Of a stretch of 64,000 bases of DNA, positions 11,401 through 21,800 are shown one piece after another. The position numbers and the translations under genes were made by a program. This DNA is from Lumbricus terrestris (Eukaryota; Annelida; Clitellata; Crassiclitellata; Lumbricidae), in the NCBI GenBank assembly GCA_949752735.1, contig OX457042.1, forward strand, positions 33,464,789-33,528,788, in the 5' to 3' direction. The stretch's first letter is position 1. Every line of letters begins with the position of its first letter. The notes below the pieces were generated by a model, which worked only from the letters and a program-made list of their open reading frames with translations, did not search any database and was not told the DNA's origin.

Positions 11401-13852
11401 GGCGGCCGTGCCTTAGCCAGTGGGCTAGACAATGGGCTGTCCGCGTATCAAAACAAACAAAGACGTTGCATCGCCCGTGGAAGATATTATCTTCGGCGGT
11501 AGATTATATGCGATCTAAAATGCGTTTTGTAACACATTAATGGTATTTTGTGACGGTGAAAACCACAAGCATAAATCAGCTCAACGTCCCACAGCCAACG
11601 GAATTAAATTTGGTGCCTCTGAAACACTATTTAATAGTTTAAACCGCGTCGAAGTGGACGAATCGAAGACCATGTTTTGCCTTTAAGACACCGACTAGTA
11701 GACTTACACGACCCTCGTAGGTCGACTAGCGTAGTCGCAACTTAGATGGCTATGAGGTCGTGGTGAATACCGATTTATCCGCTAGTAGCCCACTAGTCGC
11801 AACTAGCAGTTAAGACATGTCTGAGATACCGTCGTGAATTTGGCCCCAGGATACAAAGTTTGAACTTAATGCGCTTGCTATTCCAAACCGCTATAAGGTC
11901 TACTTGGAAGTCTTTTTGAGCAGTGATTGGACTGGGAGTACCTCTTAAATATCGGGACGTAAAGAGATATCTTGAAGGGGCGTTATATCATGTTTTTTCA
12001 TGGATATCTTGATGAGGCACTATATCAAGTTTGTTTTCATAGATTTCCTCTTGAGGCTCTATATCAAACATTTTTCCATTATATAATTAGTACCTGTATG
12101 AACGTGTCATACATGAGTGCGTGCATACATGAACTTCTGCATTCGAAATCTTATACCATGTTTAATGATGTTTTCCACTTTTGTCATTATTTTTAGCTTC
12201 AAAGTTTTTTGTATAACTTTCATTGTTTTACAGTTGCAGTGACACATCTTGGTGACCAACAGGAAAGCGAGACAAAAGCACCTTCAACGAAGCTCTGCTC
12301 TTTCGATGGAGGCAGAGACAGCGGGACTCTTGTGATCAGGGATAAAAAGGTTCTACGGAATCAGCTTAGGACAATAGCTGAAAACATCCAGAGAACTTCA
12401 TTCCAGCTTCAAGAGACTTCGAGTAGGAAGTGTCAGCTGATGCAGGCAGTGAAGGCTTTGACACAGGAAGAGATTGTGCTCCAGAGACGACTGAAGAAAG
12501 AGTCAGACAAGGAGAACATCGTGAAACAGCAGTTGCAGGAAATAAAAGACGAAGAGAAAGATCTTTGGGAAGAGGAAGAAGAGTCGGGTTGTGAAGAACT
12601 GGATACATTAATGCAACAAAATGAGCACCGAGACATGAGGACAGAATGCTGGAAAGTAGAGGAACCGCACTGTAAAGAACAGAGTGCATTAACTGAAAAA
12701 GACGGTCACCACGGCCTGCAGATAGCAGCGCAAGAGGAAAACGATCCTGTCGCTAAGAATATTCACATGGACACATCCGCTGCCAAGCAAATGAACCTGC
12801 AACTTTTCAGTGGTTTTGTTGCGATTCCAATCATCAACAGTGTTCAGGTCGTGGCTTTAAACTTGTGTAGTGACGAGAATATGACCCAACTTAGCGATTG
12901 CAACCCTGGCCTTCTCAAAGACAGTACAAATCCTACGGATTCAGGTGGCACAACGCAGGCTGATGACCTGACAATGTTTACAGAACCTCCTGCTGAAAAG
13001 ACGAATGAAGTTGAGTGCAACGGCTCCGATCAATCCACTCGTCCTCTTAGCAGTGTTGAAACAGCTTTACTCAGTCCGCGTCCAATGCCACCACCTCGCA
13101 AATACGAATGTGCATTGTGTGAGGAGCAGTTCTTGCACGCGCGTGAAAGGCAGAACCACGAGCTCACCGCTCATGGAATGGACTACCGGTGCAATGTCTG
13201 CAACAAGGTTTTCTATTACCGCGACCTTCTCATCCAACACAAAAAGACGCACTCGGACGAAAAGCCGTTCGGTTGTACGCAATGTGAACAGCGTTTCAGG
13301 TCAAGTGGAACTCTGGCGCGTCACTTCCGATATCACACTGGTGAAAAGCATTTCGCCTGCTCCGTCTGCTCAGAGCGGTTCTTCTATCCTTTTCAGCGCC
13401 GGGTCCACATGTCGATTCACACTGGGAAGCAGGCGTACTGGTGCAAGGAATGTAAACGCGGCTTCTCGTGCAGCAACAGTCTCACTACTCATCTGCGTAT
13501 ACATAGTGGCGAAAAGCCATATGAATGCGACATCTGCAAAAAACGGTTCCGTGATAGTGGCCAGGTTAAGGCGCATAAGGAGACACACGGTGAGAAGCCG
13601 TATGTTTGCTATCGTTGTGGAAAGCGACTTGGCGTGGCATCTTTTTGGCCGCACATGAAGACGCACAGTGGCATCAAGGTCTATCACCAATGCGCTGTTT
13701 GTGATAAGAAACTGTCGACAAAGAAGATGCTGGAGATGCATACGCGAATGGTTCACATGGGCGAAGCACCTTACATCTGTGACATCTGCTATATGGAATT
13801 TGGAAAGCGCAAGGACTACCAATTGCATAAAAAAGAGCACGACCCCTGCTAA
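8493..13852 (+). CDS. Gene A: THAP - coiled coil - nine C2H2 zinc-finger protein (four coding exons, 668 aa)
   Basis: Exons: 8493-8648, 9248-9415, 10558-10621 and 12234-13852, with phases 0, 0, 1 and GT-AG at each junction. Exons 1-2 code a THAP domain, a zinc-dependent DNA-binding fold. The C2CH set is Cys5, Cys10, Cys51 and His54, with the last pair split by intron 1 (CE, then LH). An RFFRFP block and ELWKAF lie in exon 1, and the closing AAPTLHPP (family AVPTIF) in exon 2. Exon 3 is a 21-codon Ser/Thr/Glu-rich link. Exon 4 has a coiled coil (about residues 165-245), an acidic linker and nine fingers (about 420-665). A polypyrimidine tract and CAG end 11 bases before the ATG, so the ATG exon probably starts at a splice acceptor and an untranslated exon lies upstream. 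Expected role: nuclear sequence-specific DNA binding, perhaps as a dimer. The target is unknown. Intron 2 is chimeric (MITE, SINE, zinc-finger relic). Confidence 0.85.
9433..9820. mobile_element. MITE with GTGCCGGTGTC terminal inverted repeats
   Basis: The ends GTGCCGGTGTCGCGTGACAG and the reverse complement of TTTCGTGACACCGGCAC match over an exact 11-bp core, then more loosely. Subterminal C/G runs (AGTCTCCCCC / GGGGGAGACT) are inverted too. It is absent from the matching place in genes B, C and D. A related copy is at 55706-56199. It lies in gene A intron 2. Confidence 0.75.
10010..10231 (-). mobile_element. tRNA-derived SINE (family S1) in gene A intron 2
   Basis: Minus-strand GGGGCGCGGTGGTCTAGTGG and GGTTCGAATCC boxes, ACCTTGGGCAAG core and GGGAGCGCCTCTGAGTAG 3' half. 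It is not present at this place in genes C or D. Confidence 0.8.
10283..10505 (+). pseudogene. Truncated zinc-finger exon fragment inside gene A intron 2
   Basis: Nucleotide-level match to the part of exon 4 coding fingers 5-8. It keeps CATAGTGGTGGAAAGCCATA, GGTGAGAAGCCGTAG (a stop where the genes have TAT), AAGTGACTTG and CACATGAAGACGCACCGTGG. Frameshifts and stops make it non-coding. It ends at TGTGCACAAAAAGTTG, where the normal intron sequence before exon 3 resumes. It is most simply explained as a fusion of another copy's exon 4 into this intron. It is collinear with the gene and about 2 kb upstream of the intact exon. Confidence 0.75.
11219..11847. mobile_element. DNA transposon remnant with GGGGCCAAATTCACGACGG termini
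   Basis: The first 25 or so bases and the reverse complement of the last 25 agree almost fully (GGGGCCAAATTCACGACGGT, then ATCT). The 629-bp interior contains several CTAGTCG-type short inverted motifs and no ORF. Ends starting with GGG/GGCC are common in PIF/Harbinger elements, but no 3-bp duplication is evident, so the superfamily stays open. It lies in gene A intron 3. Confidence 0.7.
12234..13852 (+). CDS. Gene A exon 4: coiled coil, acidic linker, nine C2H2 fingers
   Basis: The acceptor is TTTTACAG at 12233. A second in-phase acceptor, TTGCAG, six bases later would drop two residues. Heptad-like sequence runs from RDKKVLRNQLRTIAENIQ to a poly-Glu stretch before SGCEELDTL. Fingers start at Cys 13109. 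Linkers are mostly TGEK/SGEK-type, typical of DNA-bound arrays. Finger 7 (CYRCGKRLGV...) has 11 rather than 12 residues between the second Cys and first His, and Leu in place of the core Phe. Finger 8 has a four-residue His spacing. The stop at 13850-13852 follows HKKEHDPC. Open reading in other frames here is shadow. Confidence 0.9.
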
Positions 13853-13983
13853 AGTTAAGGTATATAAAGTAGGGTAATTTGGGAAAACAATTTTTACCTT
13901 GTTAAAGCCTCGGAAAGAGTAATGTAGGCTAATCATTATAAGTAATTGATATAGTTTGCACGATTGTGAATAATGCAACTGCA

Positions 13984-14217
13984 CAGGGTGAGCCAGAAAA
14001 AGACCTCTAAGGTTTTTTCCCAATATCTTAACCAGAAGCAAGACTTTCTAAATGAAATTTTCGGTCTTAGAGACAATTCATATTGGCACATGATGGCAAG
14101 ATTTCATAAAAATATTTCAAACAGAACAAAATTTATATCACTTTTAGTGAGACCACCCTTTTTTGACGATTCAAAAACGTTTTGCCACAAAAAAAGATTT
14201 TATTTTGGCCCACTCTG
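13984..14217. mobile_element. Mariner-type MITE, single unit
   Basis: The ends CAGGGTGAGCCAGAAAAAG and the reverse complement CAGAGTGGGCCAAAATAAA correspond. The interior (TTTCAAACAGAACAAAATTT, TATATCACTTTTAGTGAG) is the same repeat unit used several times in the foldback at 54123-55294. It lies just downstream of gene A. Confidence 0.7.
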
Positions 14218-14329
14218 TATAAGTTATTAAACTGCTGTAATGTCAGCTGTGGAAAAGCTAGCAATTTTTATGGAATTCTCTATGTGCACGTTTACACTTT
14301 TTTTCCCTAAATTTTTTGGGGGGTTCGTA

Positions 14330-14695
14330 GCTCAGTTGAGAGAGTGCTGGTTGTGCCTGCTTGGTGGGGCTTCACTAAAGCTGATGACAAGACAAGGCTC
14401 AACAAATTTCTACAAAGAACTAGGCGAATGCGCTATCTACCAGACAATACGCCTGACGTCTCGGACATGGTTCGCGAAGCTGATGACAAGCTGCTTGCGT
14501 CAGTCTGCAGCAATCCATTCCATGTCCTGCATAGTTTGTTTCCGCCTTTAATAAAGCGTCGCTGCGGTCTGCGCCCGAGATCTCATAACTTTGAATTGCC
14601 AACTAAAGATGATAAGAACTTCATACCTAGAGCTCTTTACAACAGCTTAAAGCAAATGATAAAAATAAGCGATTAGTTTAAAATTAATAAATATA
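14330..14695 (+). mobile_element. LINE reverse-transcriptase C-terminal fragment
   Basis: One frame is open with PAWWGFTKADDKTRLNKFL, then READDKLLASVCSNPFHVLH, then LRPRSHNFELPTKDDKNF and a stop at about 14676. This block order is the usual tail of a CR1-like reverse transcriptase. The frame looks little damaged but the rest is missing (5' truncation). No host gene is implied. Confidence 0.8.
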
Positions 14696-14699
14696 GCAA

Positions 14700-15859
14700 C
14701 TCTTGAACAATGTACAATCATTTATTTCTTTTATTTTTCATATATAACTTTTTATGTTCATATTGTAACTGTGTTGCGGCTTGTCAACCTGATTTCTGAT
14801 TAAACAAATATAAATATAAACTGAGTGTCATCCACGCAACCTGGGTTCAAGCCTCGCTCAGGGCATTAATTTATTAAAATTTCTGTTAGCTGCCATTGGC
14901 GCTTTGCTTTTGTGTTGTTTGACTCGGGTTCTGCTGAAAATAAGATAGCCCCTCCCACTTCTGGCTTGGCTGAACCAGAAGTGATCCAGCACTTAGGCTA
15001 CCGAACCCACTGCTGTAAAGCCGACCTGCGTGTCGTGCTATAGTGGGCCGTATTTCATATAACCTGTACCTGTAATCATCCTGCGGTTTGTCAGATTGAG
15101 TCATTAAACGAAGATTATTATTATTAGCAATTGGTTAGGCCTATAGCATTGCACAGAACTATAGTCTATACAACAACTCTAAAATTAAATCTGTTTATTC
15201 TCATTTCCAACAGCCAAAACGCAACTCACAGTATTAAACAGCTTTTCTGCCTGCGCCTACTACCTAGCATTCTATTTCTGGACAATTACTTGGAATTGAT
15301 GTAGCGCTCATGAATAGTTACTGTTTGAGAGTAAGAGTTGAACAGTGTCGAAGGCCTTCGAAAAGTGTAGTAAGATGATGGTGACATAGGCCTAGGCTTC
15401 TGACATTAGAAAGGTGGTCACATTATTGTTGAAGTGCTGTTGGACAGCTGGCTCAGCCTGGTTATATTAAAAAGTATACCGTAGGCTACTTAAGTATTGT
15501 GGCGATGGCGGCTGCTGACCCAGTGGGTGAGAAAAGAATTGGTCTTCCAGGAGTTGCGATGTTGGGAGCTGAACTGAATGGTGGATTAAAGTAGGTATAC
15601 GTGCTACGCACTATTAAATTTTCTCTAGGCTATAAGCCTAGAAAGGACAGCAGCAATAGAGATGCATACGCGAATGATGGTTAGGTCACAAGTGAGTCTG
15701 TTTTGGCAAGTAGATGAATTAGGGATTATTAGGCTATTGCAGTCATATTTCTCAAAGTTAAATCGGTCTAGATTTTTCTATCCTTTGTTCCGGTTCTGAC
15801 CTTTTTTGAAAATTTAGAGTGGCACCACAGTATAAATAATTATTTAAATAACTAATATG
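14700..15859. other. Intergenic, mostly unidentified
   Basis: Two short stretches share TTGTCAACCTG/TTGTCAGATTG followed by ATTAAACGAA and an A/T-repeat tail (about 14770-14815 and 15050-15125), as at 23070-23130. They look like 3' ends of a retroelement family. Nothing else is recognised. Confidence 0.35.
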
Positions 15860-16069
15860 CAGGGCTTTTTTAATGTGCAGTTGTACACAAAATGTGCAGT
15901 TCTAAATGGATTTGTGCAGCTGTAGAAGCACTTCTGTCACAATTAAGTTCTGTGCAGTTAAAACTAGCAAAAAAGGTCATTGTCCTTCGATTGGAAATAA
16001 TTTACCATAGAGGATGGGAAGGGAAAGAAGTGGTTGTGCAGTTCTAAAAATTCCTTAAAAACAGCCCTG
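15860..16069. mobile_element. Possible hAT-type MITE (CAGGGCTTTTTTAA ends)
   Basis: CAGGGCTTTTTTAA at the left and its near reverse complement TTAAAAACAGCCCTG at the right bound 210 bp containing repeated TGTGCAGTT motifs. The flanking 8-mers do not match, so insertion boundaries are unproven. Confidence 0.5.
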
Positions 16070-16159
16070 TTGATTATCTGTACTGTGGTGCGTGGCACTA
16101 GAATCCCGCTGCTACAAATGCTGCCATCGAGATTTATATTTTAGACCTAAATATAAACA

Positions 16160-16425
16160 ATACTCATGCAATCATGCATGCACGCATACCCACACATACA
16201 CGTAGATATGTATATACACCCATACACACGTGCACGTATACTCACACATACACACACCTACACATACGGTCACACATGCATACACGCATACAGACACGCA
16301 CAAGAAGATCGGAAGTACTTCGGCGTGAATATCCGATGCAGTGTCCGTGCTGTAGTCGGGAGCGCCTCTGAGTAAGGGTTTGAAGCAGCGCTTTAAAAAT
16401 GAAAATAAATAAAAGAAAATGAATA
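16160..16425 (+). repeat. CA/TACA-rich microsatellite followed by SINE S1 3' half
   Basis: About 16160-16303 is irregular CACA/TACACA repeat. From about 16305 the S1 3' half follows (GATGCAGTGTCCGTGCTGTA, GGGAGCGCCTCTGAGTAAG, AGCGCTTTAAAAATG). ORFs on either strand here come from the simple repeat. Confidence 0.7.
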
Positions 16426-16999
16426 AAGTAAAATATCGCATAGCGCACATTTAATACGATGTCAAAACATCGTCCGTAGCTGATGCAAAACTCCTCCTCT
16501 CCATTATACACAACCCCAAACATGTTCTTCACCAACTCCTACCTCCTCTCCGACCCCCTCCTCTCACCAATTAAGACCTAGAGCACACAACTATACTCTC
16601 CCACTAAAGGACAATTCTCAATTTATTCCACGATCATTATATAAAAATATTTACTAGCTTTATTTAAGATTAACTAGTTGAACTTTGAACTTTAATTATG
16701 CATTATCACTCATGTTAACATTTCTGCGTTATTGTCAGATTGTCTTTTCTCAATTAAAACGAATATATATATATTAACCTGAAGCAAACAACGCCAATGC
16801 GCACACTTGGTGAGACTCGAGCGACACCATCGACAAAAAATAGAAAGTGCGTTCACCATCCTATTCTTACTTCATGCTGCAAATGAAAAAGAAGGCTTCC
16901 GGCGGAAGCATGTTGCCAAGTTTGCATAAAACAAAATCTTTGTTAGAAACATTAAGCGCTAATCGCTAAAGAAAAGGTATCGGATATGTCCATAGGATG

Positions 17000-17212
17000 T
17001 TTGTTTTGTTTGTATGCGCACTTGTTATAGCGCTTCTTTCATCCCTGAACCGCTACTCAGAGGCGCTCCCGACCACAGCGCGGACACTTCATCGGAGCTT
17101 CACGCCGAAACGCTGAGCAATTGCGTGTGAAGGACTTGCCCAAGGTCCCCACGCAGCGACTTGAAACCTTCCGGCTTCAAGGCAATGACGCCACCACTAA
17201 ACCACCGCGCCA
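17000..17212 (-). mobile_element. tRNA-derived SINE (family S1)
   Basis: Minus-strand GGCGCGGTGGTTTAGTGGTG head, core ACCTTGGGCAAGTCCTTCAC and GGGAGCGCCTCTGAGTAGCG 3' half. It lies directly next to a plus-strand LINE fragment. Confidence 0.8.
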
Positions 17213-17239
17213 CTCGAATGTCTCGAATATGTAAAATAT

Positions 17240-17960
17240 ATTGGAACAAAAAATCATGCGAAACTTGATTACTGCAACTCTCTCTTCCTAAACATTGATA
17301 TAACCCAAATTAACCGCCTCCAAGCTATCCAGAATGCCCTCGCCCGTGCAGTGACGAAAACCCCCAAACGTCACCACATCACTCCTGTCCTGAAATCACT
17401 TCACTGGCTCAAAATACCTGAACGCATCGAATACAAAGTCCTCTCACTCACTTACAATACACTTCAATCATCCCAGCCGTTCTACCTTCGTCAGTTGTTC
17501 ACCATCCAGCCACCTCGTTCAACACGCTCCTCATCCTCCATTACACTGCTTCGCCCTCCCATCACTTCATCACTGAAATTCGCAAACCGCTCCATAGCCA
17601 TTGCCGTTCCACCTCTCTGGAACAAACTTCCGCCAGCACTTCGGCAAACTTCCGACCCATCATACGAACTCACCAAAACTCCACCTCTCGCTATCTCCCC
17701 ACAGGTCTTTCACTCAAAACTGAAAACATTGCTCTTTCAAAAATCCTATCCTGATTCTTCTTCTCCTTACATCCCCCGCCACTTCAACTCTAAACATCAC
17801 CCACCTTAGCCGTCCATCTATCTGCCTGCCTGACTCTCCGGACTTGACCCGCTGCCTATCGATTTTGTTTTGATTGAGCGCCTGTGAATAAGCTGGTTCC
17901 CGCGACTTGGCTTTTGTGGGCGCTGTAGAAGTTTCGAGATTACGATTACGATTACGAAAA
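17240..17960 (+). mobile_element. L2/CR1-like LINE C-terminus and 3' UTR
   Basis: The reading starts LDYCNSLFLNI and continues with HHITPVLKSLHWLKIPERIE, then RSTRSSSSITLLRPP, AVPPLWNKLPPALR and FHSKLKTLLFQKSYP, then stops. This is the standard tail of L2/CR1 reverse transcriptases. The 3' UTR ends GGGCGCTGTAG...GATTACGATTACGATTACG, a short-repeat tail of that clade. The same 3' end recurs at about 35935-36015 (+), 50655-51115 (-) and 53938-54035 (+). Confidence 0.85.
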
Positions 17961-18218
17961 ATATGCAGCACAACCCAGTTTGCTGAATTTCACTGTAAAT
18001 AAAATGTATATTGCTCAGTGCAAACAATATTTATGCGTAATAAATGCAAATGGTCAAGTAACTAAAATAAACACAGATATTGCCACACACACAAAAACAG
18101 ATACTCAAACGAAGGCCAAAACCCCAGATCTAGTGAAGAAACCCAGCTGTGGCATCACTCAATGCCGCTCTTGACAATGGTATGTAACCAGTCTACCAAT
18201 ATCCATTCAGCCGTTGCT

Positions 18219-18400
18219 AAAACTCTGTGGTTGGTCCAACAACCTGGAATGGTCTTCCCTTGACTATGCGACACCTCCCATACTGCTCTCATTTTCACAA
18301 GCTGTTGAAGACCTTTTTCGCTTGATCTCAGCCGGGAGCGCCTCTGAGTAGGTATCTTGAATGAGCACTACGTAAATTCTGATTGATTGATTGTTGATGG
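18219..18400 (+). mobile_element. Retroelement 3' fragment with GATT tail
   Basis: Second copy of the family at 6600. One frame reads LCGWSNNLEWSSLDYATPP and LFRLISAGSASE before a stop. The (GATT)n tail is at the right end. Confidence 0.6.
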
Positions 18401-18409
18401 GTTGAATAT

Positions 18410-18806
18410 ATCCATGATAACCGTGATCAACCTAGCTTCCATTTAAGGAAAGAAAATGAAATTCTGTTTAAGCAAGAATTATTGTCATCAATCAAACTTC
18501 TATTATGCCAGGAATATTTTCATTAATCCAACTTCAATTTATGCAGGACTTGAAATTCTTGAATATGGTTAGTGATTATGGCGATACATTGCTCCATTGC
18601 AATTGCTAAATTGGCAGCACCTCCATCAAGCCATTTTAGAACAACTGCATAGTCCAGCATTTTTGGTGATCCTTGTGTTATAAATTTATTGTTACAATCT
18701 TGCCAATTTCATGACACAATTTCTTGATTCTAATTTTCAGACTCGGAAGACTTGTTTATTGCCATAATTGTGATTTTCTTTCACTTTATTCTCAGGAAGA
18801 CAAAAT
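18410..18806 (+). promoter_or_regulatory. Conserved 5' flank of gene B, shared with C and D
   Basis: 18562-18806 aligns with 40938-41474 and 58317-58883. Shared parts are GGCGATRCATTGCTCCATTG, GCAGCACCTCCAT, AAGCCATTTTAGAACAACTG, TTATAAATTTAT and TTTCTTTCACTT just before exon 1. 18410-18560 carries a few copies of the CAATCAAACTTCTATTT motif also found at 36770 and 57640. The conservation may be only shared descent. The segment is the natural place for a promoter or untranslated first exon. The pyrimidine-rich CTTTATTCTCAG before the ATG looks like a splice acceptor. Confidence 0.45.
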
Positions 18807-21800
18807 ATGGTGAGCTGTGCTGTCCCTGGTTGCCATAACAATTCGGCCAATAGTCAACTTAGATTCTTCCGATTCCCAAAGGGCAGTCATCGAAATGAAC
18901 TTTGGAAAGCATTCACAAAACGTGGTAATTTGTTGCCAAACTATCCGAGACTGTGTGAGGTATGAATTTTTACTTGATAGCTGTAGTGATTTTTGTTGCT
19001 TGCTCGCTCTAGTGATGCATTTTCTTCAGAACTATTGCAGTTGATAAGTTTTCTAACTTCTTATAGATGCAATTTAATACACAGTTCGCATGACTCCATC
19101 TTAGCCCCTTAGCAGGCATTGATAAGTGCATTATGTTCAGTACTTCTAACTGTGAGTGGTAAGTTATGTACATAAAATTATACTTGTTAGTGTCTCTTGC
19201 TCAAGGCAATCTGCTTACTACGGTAGTTCTATGAAATGTCCATTCTGAGGAAAATTATCTGTTGCTTCTTATTAGTTATGGACCATGAAGGTACGTGAAA
19301 AAGCTCTTTTACTTGATAAGTTTACAGCAGCCTAGACAATATCTTTTTCTTGCATCTTTTATATGAGCTGGTTCATGCCAGAACTCATTCGTTTACCATA
19401 ACCTACAGCCAGATCGCGCATGCCAACCCGCATACATTATGTGAATGGTCTTGTGTCGTTTGTCAACTGATGCAGGATTACTGTTTGAGTGTTTATACCT
19501 TGTTGAATACCATTGAGCAGTTTCTATGTGTGATGTGCTGATAGGTGCACTTTGCTCCATCACAGTTTGAGCGAAAGGGACAGGACGGAAGCCACAACCT
19601 GAAGCGGTCTGCCATTCCAACTCTTCATCCTCCTTTTGACCATACGCAGAGCAAGAAGTGTGAGCAGGAATGTTTAACTGAAAGGAAGCTTCACACTTCC
19701 TTGACACTGGTACGTCATCTTGGATACTGTCGTATATGCAAGGCATTTTTAAAGTCACCGTAGGCCTGGACAGTGGACACTCTTGTCTCTTGCATTCATA
19801 GGCCCAACTACCAGCTCTGCATTCAAAGCTGAATGCATAATGATGCATTCACATTAATCACATTATTTATGACAAAGTTGTGGATAAAACTTATCTGAGT
19901 TTAAATATGAGGGCTAGAGACAAATCCATACCCAGTCTTTTTGTGTGATTATAGACAGACTTATACTGCTTTTCGAATCCATCTTTCTCTTTTTCGAATC
20001 AGTTTTGAAAATGAACATTTTTTCAAGCTCAAGACAAGGTTATACAGCAAGGTTATGTTGAGAATAGAACTAGGTAACAAGGACAATTATCTTCCTTTGC
20101 ATAAAGTTTTCAATTGAAAATGAGTCAATGCAGTAATTGACTTTTGAAGGTCCTGTCTACGTCATGGGCTTATACATGTGATTTTCTGATGCAAAGGGCT
20201 GTAAAGTTTGCATGCTGCTGTCTGTTTCACAGTTTTGATTTAACTTCAATGTTATATTTTAAAAGTTAAACCGTTTCGATACATTAACAAAAGTTATTAA
20301 ATTAGTAATTTTCTTTTTGCATTTTCACATCAATTTCAATCATTCAACATATATTTCAGCAGCCTATTTTCAGCCTTTCGTAGTTTCATTAATCCTAGGC
20401 ACAGTGCCTAATGTTCCTAATATAAGACATGCTGTTTGTTCCTGATATAAGACGACCCTGCGCAGTGCGCATGTGGACTAACTCGGTGACTTTGGACCAA
20501 CTTTTCCTGTTTGAAGGTAATTGTTTCCCACTGCCACTGGTTGATATCTTCTTCTTTTCCTTCAGGCTTGAATTAATCCCTCTCTACGGAGGGGTCAGCC
20601 ACTCGGATCCTCCTCTTCCACTTTCCTCTGTCTTTGGTGTCTTCATTTTTCAGTTTGAGATGTTTCATGTTCTCCTGTATATATACGGGAGGACATGGGA
20701 TATATACGGGATATGTCACTGACTAATCCAGGGGACAAACATTCGGGAGCACTCTTCTGAGTTTAGGGTGGGAGCATGACCAAAGGACGGGTTGATCTAA
20801 TGTCCACGTATCCTTTTTGTTTTTAGATTTGTATACTAAGTAGTCCCACTCCACCATTCCGTACTGAACCTTACCATTCCTACCATACTTAAGTCTTGTT
20901 CAACTCTCGTTCATCCAATTGATTATTCAAGTACTTATATAGCACCTCTTCAAGGAAACTACTCTGAGGTGCTCCCGACTCCAGAACAGGCAAAAAGAAC
21001 AGTTTAAGACCTGTGTTTATAGTGTGCCAAAGAGTTATCAGGGAACAGACGCAACTCAATATGGAGGCCATGTCATCCCTGCTTAGAATTCTGGTATAGT
21101 AGGATGGTCATGATTATTTACCTTAATGCTGAAAGGATTCTTGTCTTTTTGTCTTATAGTGTTGTCTGGGTGACCGGACAAAATGGTAGCGGACAAAATG
21201 GTACGGACAAAATGATACGGATGAAATGAAAGCTGGATTAGTGAATTTTTATATATGAAATAGAAGCTGGTTTAATGAAAAGACGCATGTAAAATGGAAG
21301 CTGGATGAAGGCTCTGCATGGATATTTTTATATATGAAATGGAAGCTGGATTGATGAAAATAACGCTTTAGATATATAGAATCTGTGTCAGGGTATTTTC
21401 ATAGCTGAAATAGAAGCTGGATTAATGAAAGATCTATGCATTACAAAAGAGGTTGATTTAAGGAATCTTATGGCTGAAATTGACGCTGGATACATCATGA
21501 AACACATGAATCAAAGACGCCAATTCAGTTTCCATTTCTCAAGCATTTTTTTCGCCAATCCAGCCTTCTTTTCTCAACCTTTTTTCTTCACTAAAGTTCT
21601 ACTTCAGCCACAAAAAGCCATCCACCCTCTATTTCAGCAATAAAATATCCTCATCCAGCTTCCATTTAAACATATCGTTTGTCCGTACCATTTTGTCCTA
21701 GAACCGTTGTCTGTTGTGCACAAAAGTTGTATTTGCAAAAACACCTCTGACTTCAAGACTTTCTATTGCAGACATGTGATGAAGAATCTCACATTGGTGC

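Noticed and set aside
13005..13658. 217-codon plus-strand frame inside gene A exon 4
   Set aside because: It is a +1 shadow of the finger frame: the Cys/His pattern is in the other frame.
13370..14041. Long minus-strand open frames opposite the zinc-finger exons (also near 24044-24733, 12366-12689, 44649-44918)
   Set aside because: They mirror the plus-strand finger code, overlap repeatedly in several frames, and show no domain or splice logic of their own.
14240..14676. Host gene at the well-preserved plus-strand frame after gene A
   Set aside because: Its sequence is the C-terminus of a LINE reverse transcriptase.
16160..16310. CRISPR-like or regulatory array in the CA-rich repeat
   Set aside because: It is an irregular dinucleotide/TACA microsatellite in a eukaryotic genome with no spacer structure.
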